Below are positions 25,703 to 34,349 of a DNA stretch of 64,000 bases, in pieces (within the stretch, counting starts at the first letter, position 1; every line of letters starts with the position of its first letter). Below the pieces are notes generated by a model. The model did no database searches and was not told where the DNA came from. It saw nothing but the letters and a program-made list of their open reading frames with translations. Made by a program: the position numbers and the translations under genes. The stretch comes from Mucilaginibacter gilvus. GTDB lineage: Bacteria; Bacteroidota; Bacteroidia; Sphingobacteriales; Sphingobacteriaceae. The stretch lies in contig NZ_SBIW01000031.1 of the NCBI RefSeq assembly GCF_004054195.1, positions 1 through 64,000 on the forward strand, in the 5' to 3' direction.

Positions 25703-28700
25703 TTAAGGCGACGATAACAACCCAAGCAAATCAACCTTGGTAAGCGACTGAAATATCGTATCTGATGAGATCAGCTTGCCTGCCAGCTCCTTTTTGGTTT
25801 CCTGTAATACAATGATCTTTTCTTCGATGGTATCGGGGCATATCAGCCTTACGGCAACCACGTTTTTGGTTTGGCCGATGCGGTACACCCTATCAATAGC
25901 CTGGTTTTCTATGGCCGGGTTCCACCAGGGGTCTATCAGGTAAACGTAATCGGCGGCCGTGAGGTTAAGCCCGGTACCGCCTGCTTTGAGGCTTACCAGA
26001 AACACCCGGGTATTAATATTACCTTGAAAATCGTTCACTACCTGCTCGCGGTTGCGGGTTGCGCCGGTGAGGTAAGCAAAACCAATATTGCGCCTGGTTA
26101 GTTCCTTTTTTATCAGATCGAGCATCCCTACGAACTGCGAGAATACCAGGATCTTATGATTGGCCGATTTACCTTCTATTTCGGCTGCCAGCGCATCAAT
26201 TTTCGACGATCGATTACCCGGAACGCGCACGCCATTAAGCAATTGCGGCGAATCGCAGATCTGACGTAGTTTAGTCAAACCCTTTAAAACATGCATCGAG
26301 CGTTTGGGCAACTCATTCTGCGTGGTGGCCGAGATATACTCTCTAAACTCCTTTTCATAAGCCAGATAGATACCCCGTTGTTCCTCGCCCATAGGGCAAT
26401 GCAACACCATTTCAGTTTTCTCGGGTAGCTCAGATGCTACCTCTTGTTTGGTACGGCGGAGGATGAACGGACTTATCTTATTATGCAGTTCGCGCGAGCG
26501 CTTGCTTACTTTAAACTGATCGATAGGCATGGCGTAGATCTCTTTGAAATACTGGTGCGTACCCAGTAACCCCGGGCAGGCAAACGATAATTGCCCGTAA
26601 AGGTCGAAAGTATTATTTTCTATGGGTGTGCCGGTAATGGCTATCCGGTTTCTCGCTTTTAGCAGCTTTACAGCTTTATAGCGCTGAGAACCAGGATTTT
26701 TGATATTTTGGGATTCGTCTAAAAAGACATAATTGAAAGTATAATCCTTCAGGAAGTTAACATCGGATAACAGCGTGCCGTAGGAGGTTAGAACCAACTC
26801 ATAATTGTCAAAATCTGCCGTGCTTTTTATCCTGTCGGCACCATAAATGGTGTGGATCTTCAGCGATGGCGCGAATTTAGCCACCTCCGCCTGCCAGTTG
26901 AAGATCAACGAAGTAGGCACAACCAGCAAATTGGTATTTTGCTGAACCTTTGCGCGTTGCGACAGGATAAACGCCAGTATTTGTATGGTTTTGCCCAGCC
27001 CCATATCATCCGCCAGGCAACCGCCAAAGTTAAAATCATCCAGAAAATTAAGCCAGTTCAAGCCCTGCTTTTGATAAGGGCGAAGGGTAGTGAGCAATGT
27101 ATCAGGCACTTCAACTTCCTGTATCGATTCGAAATTTTCGAACTTTCGGCGAAAATCTTTTATCTCCAGCTTTACCTGCTCATCCAGCATTTGCCCTTCA
27201 AACAGTTGCTCAATGGTTTCGTAATTTGTTTTGGGGATGCGGAGCTCGTCTTCCCAAATTTCGCCCGATTGGAAATAGGCCGCGAATTTTTCCATCCACG
27301 CTTCGGGCAGGATGCCCATGGTGCCGTCGTCGAGCTGTACAAACTTGGTTTTGTTGCGGATGGCCTTGTGCAGGTGCTTTAACGATGCTTGCCGCTTACC
27401 AAATTTGGCAACAATATGCGCGTTGAACCAATTGATGCCGCTTAGTATCTTTATCGTAATATTTATCTTATTGGGATTCAGCTTATTACCGTCGAGTTCG
27501 TTAAAACCTAAAATGGTTATGCCCGCTTTGTTCCAGGCTTCAAAAGCATCTAAAAACCAGTTTTCGTCTAAAAAGCGTTTTTTGTGTAGGTAAAAATATT
27601 GAATCTCGTCGCCCGTTTGTTCCTCAAAATAAGGATGTTGCTGAATAATGAGGTTATTAAAGACCTTTTCGGCAGCATCATTCCGTTGTACCAAAAACTC
27701 TTTGCCTTTAACATCCGGGGCGTAGATCTGTGTATCTTTTCTGATGGGGATCTCGGCATCGCCATAGCGCATTACGGGCAAAATCATTACATGTTGCCCA
27801 AAATCCGACAGGTAGATGATCTGTTCGTTTTTATCAAAATTGTATTTTTTAACCTGCGCGGGGGTGGCTTTCAGAATGAAAGGATAACTAATTAACATAC
27901 TCTCTTCCAGCTTATTAAGAATCCTCGAGCGAAACTCTTTAAACTGCGACTGGTGGATCAGCAAATTCTCCCCACCCGATCTGAACAGCCCGATAGCACC
28001 CATCATCTGCAGATCCTTCACTAAATAAAGCGTGTTATCCAGCCGTATAAAATAACCGAAAATCGTTTCAAGATTGTTTAACGTGTAGCGTTCCTCCCCA
28101 ATGTGCAGCTCGCCCGAAACCTCGTAGAAATCGCCTTTTTCCTCCACGGTGAGCTGTAAGCCTTTATTGATATTTCGCTGGGTAACCAGCTGCAAGGCAT
28201 TTGCCGACACTTTTTCAGAAACCTCATTATCAAGTAAATAACATTCCAAATTTAGCGGATTTTTAACGATAGCTTTCAACCCGTCCAGGTTGGATTGGTT
28301 TATTTTGGCATCTATGTTTTGCTGGAAACGGGATACCGCGGTATAAAATTTCAGCTCCAGCGGGTCATTGGTCTCTGTAACCAACTGCAGGGGTGCAACC
28401 GGCGATAAAGGATTTTTAATCCGTCCATCCTTCGCCATGGCAGCATCATACAATTCTACAATGAGGTGTTTGTAGAATCTGTGTTGCTTAAATACTAAAA
28501 CCCTTTTAATCAATTCATTAATGTCTGATTTCTTTGCAAGATCTGGCATTTGCCCCAACATCAGCTGCTGCTCCATATTACTGAGGCTGGCGCTGGTAAC
28601 CGGAAAAAGTGATTTATTTTTTGGTTTGATAATCAGGCGATTATCTCGTAGTTCGGAGACAAAGTACGCGTCTAGGTCGGGTTCACCGGCAAGCCCGTAG

Positions 28701-29101
28701 TCTGTGGCGAATTTTCTTAATTTGATATCCCTCAGCTCATTATCAAAGAAAACAAGGTAATTCTCGTTGCTGATAATCTGCAACAAAGCCGAGGACTGAT
28801 GACCGCAAAGTTTGGTTTTGGACTGGCGGCATCCGCAATAGAGCACCAAACAATCCAGCTCCTGAACTATCTGTATATCAATAATTTGCAACCCATCCCG
28901 CCCGGTAAATTTTGCTTTATTGATGCTAAATTCAATCGGAGTCAAAGCTTCTTCCCCTAACTCTTCATAAGCAGATACAGGCGAATGCTGCGCGATCGTC
29001 ACCGCGTTTAATTGAGCGATGCTTTTATCTTTCAGGATATAAATTCCGTCATTTTTTTGTCCATCATTCGCGGTAAAAACGTTCTCCATTGATGGCGGCA
29101 A
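25703..29101 (-). CDS. SNF2-family DEAD/DEAH-box helicase with N-terminal SWIM zinc finger
   Basis: A 1132-residue ATPase. A SWIM-type zinc finger lies near residues 85-110 (LYCGCRQSKTKLCGHQSSAL, pattern CxC...CxH). The C-terminal SNF2 core (~660-1125) shows motif I DDMGLGKTIQILAF, Ia VVPTSLIFNWQAE, II DESQ in YVFLDESQNIKNP (DESQ rather than DEAH), III AITGTPIENNTFDLYGQLSF, IV KILVFSQFVGMLDLI, V VSLKAGGTGLNLTAADYVYL and VI ENQAIDRVYRIGQTK. The middle (~150-640) is the helical/sandwich region typical of the bacterial SWIM-SNF2 group. Such proteins translocate on double-stranded DNA and are thought to remodel nucleoprotein, but their role in Bacteroidota is unclear. It stands alone without restriction or defence partners. 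Confidence 0.95.
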   Translation of the reverse strand: MPPSMENVFTANDGQKNDGIYILKDKSIAQLNAVTIAQHSPVSAYEELGEEALTPIEFSINKAKFTGRDGLQIIDIQIVQELDCLVLYCGCRQSKTKLCGHQSSALLQIISNENYLVFFDNELRDIKLRKFATDYGLAGEPDLDAYFVSELRDNRLIIKPKNKSLFPVTSASLSNMEQQLMLGQMPDLAKKSDINELIKRVLVFKQHRFYKHLIVELYDAAMAKDGRIKNPLSPVAPLQLVTETNDPLELKFYTAVSRFQQNIDAKINQSNLDGLKAIVKNPLNLECYLLDNEVSEKVSANALQLVTQRNINKGLQLTVEEKGDFYEVSGELHIGEERYTLNNLETIFGYFIRLDNTLYLVKDLQMMGAIGLFRSGGENLLIHQSQFKEFRSRILNKLEESMLISYPFILKATPAQVKKYNFDKNEQIIYLSDFGQHVMILPVMRYGDAEIPIRKDTQIYAPDVKGKEFLVQRNDAAEKVFNNLIIQQHPYFEEQTGDEIQYFYLHKKRFLDENWFLDAFEAWNKAGITILGFNELDGNKLNPNKINITIKILSGINWFNAHIVAKFGKRQASLKHLHKAIRNKTKFVQLDDGTMGILPEAWMEKFAAYFQSGEIWEDELRIPKTNYETIEQLFEGQMLDEQVKLEIKDFRRKFENFESIQEVEVPDTLLTTLRPYQKQGLNWLNFLDDFNFGGCLADDMGLGKTIQILAFILSQRAKVQQNTNLLVVPTSLIFNWQAEVAKFAPSLKIHTIYGADRIKSTADFDNYELVLTSYGTLLSDVNFLKDYTFNYVFLDESQNIKNPGSQRYKAVKLLKARNRIAITGTPIENNTFDLYGQLSFACPGLLGTHQYFKEIYAMPIDQFKVSKRSRELHNKISPFILRRTKQEVASELPEKTEMVLHCPMGEEQRGIYLAYEKEFREYISATTQNELPKRSMHVLKGLTKLRQICDSPQLLNGVRVPGNRSSKIDALAAEIEGKSANHKILVFSQFVGMLDLIKKELTRRNIGFAYLTGATRNREQVVNDFQGNINTRVFLVSLKAGGTGLNLTAADYVYLIDPWWNPAIENQAIDRVYRIGQTKNVVAVRLICPDTIEEKIIVLQETKKELAGKLISSDTIFQSLTKVDLLGLLSSP

Positions 29102-29266
29102 ATTACGATATTTTAGCCCGCAAGTACCCCAAATAGCAAAAATCGCCGTCGAAAAAATGCGTTTTTTTGCTATTTTTTATCAAAAAATGGGCCTTTTTAG
29201 TGTTTATTTCACCGTTTTTTCGGGCTTACCATCAAAACTGATTTTCATCCGGGCAACGGGAAATAC

Positions 29267-29295
29267 AAAAAAAGGGACGCAAAATTTTGCGTCTC
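29267..29295 (-). terminator. Rho-independent terminator of the Hint-domain gene
   Basis: GACGCAAAATTTTGCGTC (29276-29293) is a perfect 18-bp palindrome. Read on the minus strand it is followed by CC and a run of seven T. It lies 25 bp after the stop at 29319 and ends the 33428-29319 gene group. Confidence 0.85.
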
Positions 29296-29318
29296 TCCCA
29301 TTAGATTTTTTCATTGAA

Positions 29319-30329
29319 TTATTTTTGCATCACCATTACCCCATTCATTAAAATTGTGCTGCCTTTTTCGGCAACAATGTTGTATACGTTTTGTAAGCCG
29401 CCTGCCTGCTCGTTTTTTTGCAGCACGGTGTAGGCTTCGTATTTGCCGGTTTTATCATTCAGGCAAAGCACCTGCTGGCCCAAAGTTATCTCCCCTATTT
29501 TAAAGTTGCCTTCTTTGGTCAGCATGGGGTGATTTGGTGTAGCCTTTAACACTTTGACGCGCAGGTTTACATTGGTACCCTCAGCGGTGTTGTTTTCCTT
29601 TGCCAATGCCAGCACCAGTTGGGTAAGCGCGTAGTTTTTGGCAGCATGTACGGTAAGTTCTTTTACTTTGGTGGCAGATGGCTTGCGGGTTACAGGGTCG
29701 AGGGTGATCACCTCATCGCCGCTTTTAACATCCTTCAGCAGTTTTTTACTGCCGTTGCCCATGGTAACCATTTCATCACCGGGGAAACAGATATCGTTAC
29801 CATAGGTAGCCGATTCTTCCTTCAGATCCTTGCCGTTATTCAGCAACTTGTATTGCTGGAAGCTCAGCTCTTTTGAAAGCACATAGCTCAACTTCAGGAT
29901 AAAGTTTTTCTCCACCTTGTTGATATCATCAATATCCTGGAAATAAGCTGCCCATACTTTGGCATCGGCGGTAAAATCGGGCACCAGGGCCTGGTATTTT
30001 TTGCCGGTTTCGCTGGTATAGAACACCATGGTGCCAATTTCCTGCATCCCCTCTTTGGCGACCAGCTTATACAGGTCGATCCGCTTTTTCAGGTTATCGG
30101 CACCCGTGATGAAGTAAGGTTTACGCCCCTCGTACCTGTCAAGCACATAGGCGTTATCGAACTTCACGTAAGTATCCTGATCCAGGTTGGCAATGGCGTA
30201 CGTTTTTGCCTTGGTATATTCTGCCAGCGTAAGCGGGCGCGGGTTAACGGTTTTTTCCTGTGCGAAGGCCGCTGGGGAAGTAACAAAAAGTATAAGTAGT
30301 GAAAATAGTAAATTGCGCATTAGTTTCAT
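29319..30329 (-). CDS. Exported protein with C-terminal Hint (hedgehog/intein-type) domain
   Basis: I place the start at the ATG at 30329 (MKLMRNLLFSLLILFVTSPAAFAQ, a clear signal peptide); an ATG 51 bp upstream would add non-signal residues. The product is 336 residues. Residues ~25-170 are an unrecognised charged domain. A Hint domain begins with C181 in DICFPGDEMVTMGNG, continues with LLKDVKSGDEVITLD, and has the block-B motif ATPNHPML (H267), ending NVYNIVAEKGSTILMNGVMVMQK broken only by the chain end. There is no C-terminal HN plus extein, so protein splicing is not expected. Autocleavage at C181, as in hedgehog proteins, is possible. The gene ends in a strong terminator. Confidence 0.85.
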   Translation of the reverse strand: MKLMRNLLFSLLILFVTSPAAFAQEKTVNPRPLTLAEYTKAKTYAIANLDQDTYVKFDNAYVLDRYEGRKPYFITGADNLKKRIDLYKLVAKEGMQEIGTMVFYTSETGKKYQALVPDFTADAKVWAAYFQDIDDINKVEKNFILKLSYVLSKELSFQQYKLLNNGKDLKEESATYGNDICFPGDEMVTMGNGSKKLLKDVKSGDEVITLDPVTRKPSATKVKELTVHAAKNYALTQLVLALAKENNTAEGTNVNLRVKVLKATPNHPMLTKEGNFKIGEITLGQQVLCLNDKTGKYEAYTVLQKNEQAGGLQNVYNIVAEKGSTILMNGVMVMQK

Positions 30330-30457
30330 ATTATTCCTGTGTAGTTCACTATTTGACCAAAGACCGCGCAGTGGAAGCATAGAGGCACAGATTTGTTTTT
30401 ATTTTTTTTCAGTTACCTCCCTCGGGAGGCAACTATATATGAGTTGGGACAATGTAT

Positions 30458-30580
30458 TTAATGTTTATTCGCGGCTTTGGCAATCATGTAAACAATCCAT
30501 GCTATCACTATGATTACAACAAAGAATTTACCACCATCTGATAGGTCTTCGAATCGTGGATTTTTACGACGGCGTCCCAT
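30458..30580 (-). CDS. 40-residue single-span membrane peptide
   Basis: A short frame with a strongly basic start, MGRRRKNPRFEDLSDGG, one hydrophobic helix, KFFVVIIVIAWIVYMIAKA, and the end ANKH. The layout (positive inside, single span of about 18 residues) is that of a genuine small membrane protein rather than chance coding. It lies between the HisC-like gene (69 bp away) and the Hint-domain gene (128 bp away), all on the minus strand. I do not recognise a family. It could anchor or modulate a neighbour, but function is unknown. Confidence 0.65.
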   Translation of the reverse strand: MGRRRKNPRFEDLSDGGKFFVVIIVIAWIVYMIAKAANKH

Positions 30581-30649
30581 TTTATTTATTTAAGTGACGT
30601 TTTTTTGCATTCGCCATTTTTGGTATTATCACCAACAACAGCTATTAGC

Positions 30650-31822
30650 TTACGAGATCTCTTTAAACGCAGCGGCAAATGCTTCCATCTCATCCATACG
30701 GCCGATGCTGATGCGGCACCAGTCCTGGCCGTTCAGTTTCCAGTCGCGCAGGGCTACGCCGCGTTTATTCATCTCCTCACTAAATTTTTTAGCATCCATC
30801 TTTAGTTGAAACATCACAAAATTTGCAGACGAAGGGATGTAGGTATAGTTTTCCTTCTTCAGCGTTTCGTACAAAAACTCTTTCGACGCGTTAGTTTTCT
30901 TCAGCGCATCTGCCAGGTAGTCGGTTTCGCGGTACGATGCAATGGCCGCAGCAAGCGCGGTAGACGATAAACAGGCCCAGGCAGGTGTATAAGCGCCAAG
31001 CGCTTTAAGCGTATCTGGCTGGCCTACCATATAGCCAAAGCGCAAGCCTGCAAAACCATATAATTTAGAGAACGTGCGCGCAATGATCACATTGTGCCCG
31101 GCTTTAATACAATCCATCATGCTGGATGCTTTAGGGTCGGGCAGGTAATCTATGTAGGCCTCATCCACCAAAACAACCGTTTTTTTAGATACGCGCTCGC
31201 AAAAGCCTTTCAGTTTTTCGGTATCTACTATAGTAGCCGTAGGGTTATTGGGGTTACAAATATAAACCAGCCCGGTGTTGCCATCTACCTTAGCCTCTAT
31301 GGCGTCCAGGTCCAGCTTGTAATCGGCTGTTAAAGGCACTTTCACCCATTTGCCGTCAAAGTGCTCTGCCTGGGTAGGCAGGTCGTCGTAAGAAGGATCG
31401 GCGGTGATGATGCTTTTACCGCCTTTGCTGTAATACATGGCAGCAGCCTGCAGCAATGGCGACGAGCCCGAAGACATCAATATATTAGTTCCCTTAACAC
31501 CCTCGTAGGTAGCTATTTTACCACGCATGGTAAACATTGACGCGAAAGTGTACTGGTAGCCAGTATCTAACGAATCTATTATCGCCTTCTTTGCAGCTGC
31601 CGATGGGCCGAAAGGGTTTTCGTTGGCCATCAGGCGTGCTTTGAGCCCGGCAGGTGCCTGCATTATCGCGGCTTCTTCCGCCAGCATGGTATTGCCTGCG
31701 CGCATTTTGCGGATAACCGGCATCGCGGCCAGCTTATTCATAGTGCCGGTTAAAAAAGCCACGCCGCCTGCCATCAGGGCGCTGCTTTTTATCCAGTTTC
31801 TGCGGTTTAGTGAATTTGACAT
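30650..31822 (-). CDS. HisC-like PLP aminotransferase with Tat-type signal
   Basis: A 390-residue fold-type I aminotransferase. The N-terminus SLNRRNWIKSSALMAGGVAF is a twin-arginine-type signal, so export is predicted. The enzyme part has NENPFGPS (~67-74), SSGSSPLLQAAA, the PLP-aspartate region YICNPNNPTATIVD, VLVDEAYIDYLPD and the Schiff-base lysine K253 in ARTFSKLYGFAGLRFGY. These are histidinol-phosphate-aminotransferase motifs. The flavin amine oxidase gene lies 22 bp upstream and is probably co-transcribed, giving two exported enzymes acting on amino groups. Export through Tat would allow PLP to be bound before crossing the membrane. A role in histidine synthesis is unlikely because of the signal. 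Substrate is unknown. Confidence 0.9.
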   Translation of the reverse strand: MSNSLNRRNWIKSSALMAGGVAFLTGTMNKLAAMPVIRKMRAGNTMLAEEAAIMQAPAGLKARLMANENPFGPSAAAKKAIIDSLDTGYQYTFASMFTMRGKIATYEGVKGTNILMSSGSSPLLQAAAMYYSKGGKSIITADPSYDDLPTQAEHFDGKWVKVPLTADYKLDLDAIEAKVDGNTGLVYICNPNNPTATIVDTEKLKGFCERVSKKTVVLVDEAYIDYLPDPKASSMMDCIKAGHNVIIARTFSKLYGFAGLRFGYMVGQPDTLKALGAYTPAWACLSSTALAAAIASYRETDYLADALKKTNASKEFLYETLKKENYTYIPSSANFVMFQLKMDAKKFSEEMNKRGVALRDWKLNGQDWCRISIGRMDEMEAFAAAFKEIS

Positions 31823-31844
31823 ATCGTTTAATTTTAGTTTTTTC

Positions 31845-33428
31845 TTACTTATTTGCCGGGTAGCTCAACCGCTGCTCGGTTACACGGGCATGTACCTGCG
31901 CCACCACGCTCCTGGCCGATTCGAAGGCCCCCGCCATCCAGGCGTTGAGGTACGTTAAATGCTCCCCGGCAAAATACACCTGCTTATCGGGCTTTAACAA
32001 AACCGGGTACTGGGTTTTACGGGTCTCGTTATTATAAAGCGCCCATCCGCCTAAATTATACTTGGTTTTGTGCCAGCTTACCGAGAACGACCGCTCAAAA
32101 TCCGTATCGTACTGCGGGTGTATCAGCCTGCCTTTTTGCAGGGCAAGCTTTTCGCGTTCGGCGTAGCTTAAATCGCCCGTGCGTAGTGCTTTTTCGTTAA
32201 AATTATAATATCCTATTAAGATACCCTTTTTACTTAAATAATCATAACTCGGATAAAATATCTGCGTTAAATCGTTGTTAGTGTGCGTTATACCGCCGTA
32301 AATATGATCGTCCTCTTCCCAAAATCTCCGCTTAAACTGCAGGCCTATTTTGCCCGTTTGAATGTAGCCGATGTAATCGATAGCCCGGCTTACATCGCCC
32401 GAAAAATTGTTGTTAATATTGCTGAGCACAGGTAGCGGCAGCGTACAAATGCACAGGTCGCCCTGTAAAACGTGTTCGCCGGTGGCATCCTTATAGGTTA
32501 TTTTTACACCCTCGGCCAGGTTGGTGATGCTGCTTACCTCGGCACCCAATTTAAGCGAGGGTGCCACCTGCTTTTGCAGCGCTTTGGCAATCATATCCAT
32601 ACCGCCAACAGCCTGGAACATGGTCATCTGCAACTCGTAGGTGTATTCGGCCACGTTGTAAAAATCCGGGTCAAGCAGGCCCGACTGGATAATTTCCGCC
32701 AGTTTATTCGCCTCCGCTATTTTGCCGGGCTTGTTCCCCGCCCCCGGCGATTCGGCATAGCCCCTGCGGGCAGATGCCTTGTACAGCTTATCAATATCCA
32801 AACCGCCTTCGGCGGCCAGGTATTCCAGTACTTTTTGGGTATCTTCTTTGGTGAGAGCGCCGTCTAAAGCGCCGTGGTCAACACTTTTGCTCAGCAGTTC
32901 GGCCATATAGCCGCGTACATCGTTGTGTACCTCGCGGGCACGGATCTTTTTATTGGATAGCGGGCCTTTGCCTTCGGCGAAGTAGTACGCGCCTTCGTTT
33001 ACGTTGTTGTAAACCTGTATGGGTACGCCCAGTTCTTTGCAGTAATGCAACGTAAGCTGGTGGTGGTGGGGTATGCGCGAGGGGCCCGCGTTAAAGTACA
33101 GCCCGTCGTCGAATTTAGCGGTAGTGGTTGGCATCCCGGTTTCGGTATTGGTGCTGCCATTACGGATGCTCCAACATCGCCCCCCTGCCCTTTCGCGTGC
33201 CTCTAAAATGGTAGTTTTATAGCCAAGTTTGTTCAGTTCGTATGCCGATGCCATCCCGGCCAACCCTCCGCCTAAAATAATAATGTGTTTGCCATTGCCG
33301 CTGCCGGTGAGGTTGAAGGCATGCGCGGGCGCAGATTTGAGCAGCCCCAGCGCCAGCATAGCCGGATAAGTGCCGCCTGCGAGCATGGCGCCCTTGCTTA
33401 AAAAATTTCTGCGGGTTAAATTTTCCAA
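31845..33428 (-). CDS. Flavin-containing amine / L-amino acid oxidase with Tat-type signal
   Basis: A 527-residue flavoenzyme. MENLTRRNFLSKGAMLAGG followed by a hydrophobic stretch ending SAPAHA is a twin-arginine signal. The FAD-binding motif HIIILGGGLAGMASAYELNK (GxGxxG) is followed by the GG doublet region TTILEARERAGGRCWSI, which defines the monoamine/L-amino acid oxidase family. Further family motifs are FNAGPSRIPHHH and the C-terminal VYFAGEHLTYLNAWMAGAFESA that contacts FAD. It should oxidise an amine or amino acid in the periplasm, yielding ammonia and hydrogen peroxide. It is the first gene of the group with the HisC-like aminotransferase. Confidence 0.92.
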   Translation of the reverse strand: MENLTRRNFLSKGAMLAGGTYPAMLALGLLKSAPAHAFNLTGSGNGKHIIILGGGLAGMASAYELNKLGYKTTILEARERAGGRCWSIRNGSTNTETGMPTTTAKFDDGLYFNAGPSRIPHHHQLTLHYCKELGVPIQVYNNVNEGAYYFAEGKGPLSNKKIRAREVHNDVRGYMAELLSKSVDHGALDGALTKEDTQKVLEYLAAEGGLDIDKLYKASARRGYAESPGAGNKPGKIAEANKLAEIIQSGLLDPDFYNVAEYTYELQMTMFQAVGGMDMIAKALQKQVAPSLKLGAEVSSITNLAEGVKITYKDATGEHVLQGDLCICTLPLPVLSNINNNFSGDVSRAIDYIGYIQTGKIGLQFKRRFWEEDDHIYGGITHTNNDLTQIFYPSYDYLSKKGILIGYYNFNEKALRTGDLSYAEREKLALQKGRLIHPQYDTDFERSFSVSWHKTKYNLGGWALYNNETRKTQYPVLLKPDKQVYFAGEHLTYLNAWMAGAFESARSVVAQVHARVTEQRLSYPANK

Positions 33429-33793
33429 TGTAACAATCAGTGATAGGTGAAGCGCTCCGCCGCGCCCTTTTTACGCGACCCGGCGGGATAAATAGCCTAA
33501 AAAGCATTAAAGACTATTTACAGCGGGAATTTACCTGTTTTTTAAAAGAAAGCCAATTAAATTATCAACATCTGTAAAAATGACATGGTTTTTTGTGAGA
33601 AAAGCAGGGTTTGGTGCGTTATAGGCTGCGGCGCCCCCGCTGTACGCTCTACGTTGTGCCACTGCCATCGGGTTTAGGTGGGTTGGGTTACGTTATTTAT
33701 TTAGCTTCTCAACTATGTCATGCTGAATTTATTTCAGCATGACGTGAGAGAGCTTAAGCGGAATATCAATATCGCTTCTTCTATCGCGGGTCT
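33429..33793. other. 365-bp intergenic region with dispersed repeat
   Basis: This lies between the amine-oxidase gene start and the end of the DinB-like gene, so it should hold the promoter of the oxidase-aminotransferase group. No confident promoter box was seen. It includes a perfect hairpin element at 33717-33743 and a GC-rich stretch near 33625-33680 (TGCGGCGCCCCCGCTGTACG onward) that looks like another dispersed element rather than coding sequence. Confidence 0.45.
33717..33743. repeat. Palindromic dispersed repeat (GTCATGCTGAA hairpin)
   Basis: GTCATGCTGAA (33717-33727) and TTCAGCATGAC (33733-33743) form perfect 11-bp arms around a 5-base loop. The sequence matches the GTCATGCTGAA-type intergenic element common in Sphingobacteriaceae as I recall it. 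It may also act as a transcription end for the DinB-like gene (stop at 33794). Confidence 0.55.
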
Positions 33794-34267
33794 TTACACT
33801 AAAACCAACTGCCCGAAATGGTAAGCGATATGATTGGTACGGCTTAGTAATACGCTGAGACGGTTGCGGGTTGGGTCGTTCGCGAAATCTTCGTCGGTCA
33901 TGGCGTTGTGGCGTTTAAACCAGTCTTCGGCCGGCAGGGCATTAAACAGCTCGGTCAAGCGGTCGTGTACCTCATGCCAGTATTCCCTTAATTTTTCTAC
34001 GGGGTAGGCATTAACAAGCGGGCCATCGGGCGTGCGCAGAAATACCGGGGCAAGTTCGGGGTACATAGCCTGGCCTAAGCCGAGGGTTTCGCTTAACAGC
34101 CCGTGATAACTTGTTAAGTGCCCGTAAAGGTATATGATACGGTTTTTGCCGGGTGCTACCGTTTTCTGAAAGTCAGCTTCGCTAAGGGCGTTGAAATATT
34201 TTTCGGCGCGGGTTACCTGGGTGTTCCAGCCCTGCAGCGCCATCTTTACAAACAATTGATGATCCAT
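33794..34267 (-). CDS. DinB-like four-helix-bundle protein
   Basis: A 157-residue protein of the DinB/YfiT-like superfamily. Histidines expected for the metal site are in IYLYGHLTSYHGLLSE (~44-58) and in the C-terminal SRTNHIAYHFGQLVLV; a further conserved-looking stretch is LREYWHEVHDRLTELFNAL. Members are thiol-dependent transferases or of unknown function. The called start (ATG 34267) lies inside the 3' arm of a perfect hairpin, and an in-frame stop is 24 bp upstream. The next start, ATG 34243 (MALQGWNTQVTRAEKYF), would still retain most of helix 1, so the start is uncertain. Confidence 0.85.
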   Translation of the reverse strand: MDHQLFVKMALQGWNTQVTRAEKYFNALSEADFQKTVAPGKNRIIYLYGHLTSYHGLLSETLGLGQAMYPELAPVFLRTPDGPLVNAYPVEKLREYWHEVHDRLTELFNALPAEDWFKRHNAMTDEDFANDPTRNRLSVLLSRTNHIAYHFGQLVLV

Positions 34268-34297
34268 CTTTTTTTCGGTAAAGATGGATCATCAATT
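34254..34297 (-). promoter_or_regulatory. 18-bp perfect hairpin enclosing the DinB-like start codon
   Basis: Arms AATTGATGATCCATCTTT (34254-34271) and AAAGATGGATCATCAATT (34280-34297) are exactly complementary with an 8-base loop. In the minus-strand transcript the start codon at 34267-34265 lies in the 3' arm, so folding would hide it. There is no T-run after the stem in that direction, which argues against a simple terminator. Confidence 0.7.
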
Positions 34298-34349
34298 ATG
34301 TTTTTGGTAACATCCCGCCAAAATTGACGGGCGGTTGACGGTAGCCGGA

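Noticed and set aside
25546-25743. 65-codon plus-strand frame after cydB
   Set aside because: Consists of a dispersed repeat and overlaps the end of the helicase gene.
25703-29101. Defence-system helicase (for example restriction or DISARM-like)
   Set aside because: No methylase, nuclease or other defence genes next to it; it fits the stand-alone SWIM-SNF2 family.
29319-30329. Functional intein
   Set aside because: The Hint domain lies at the C-terminus with no extein and no terminal HN.
30330-30380. Upstream start for the Hint-domain gene
   Set aside because: Would put 17 polar residues before a clear signal peptide that starts at 30329.
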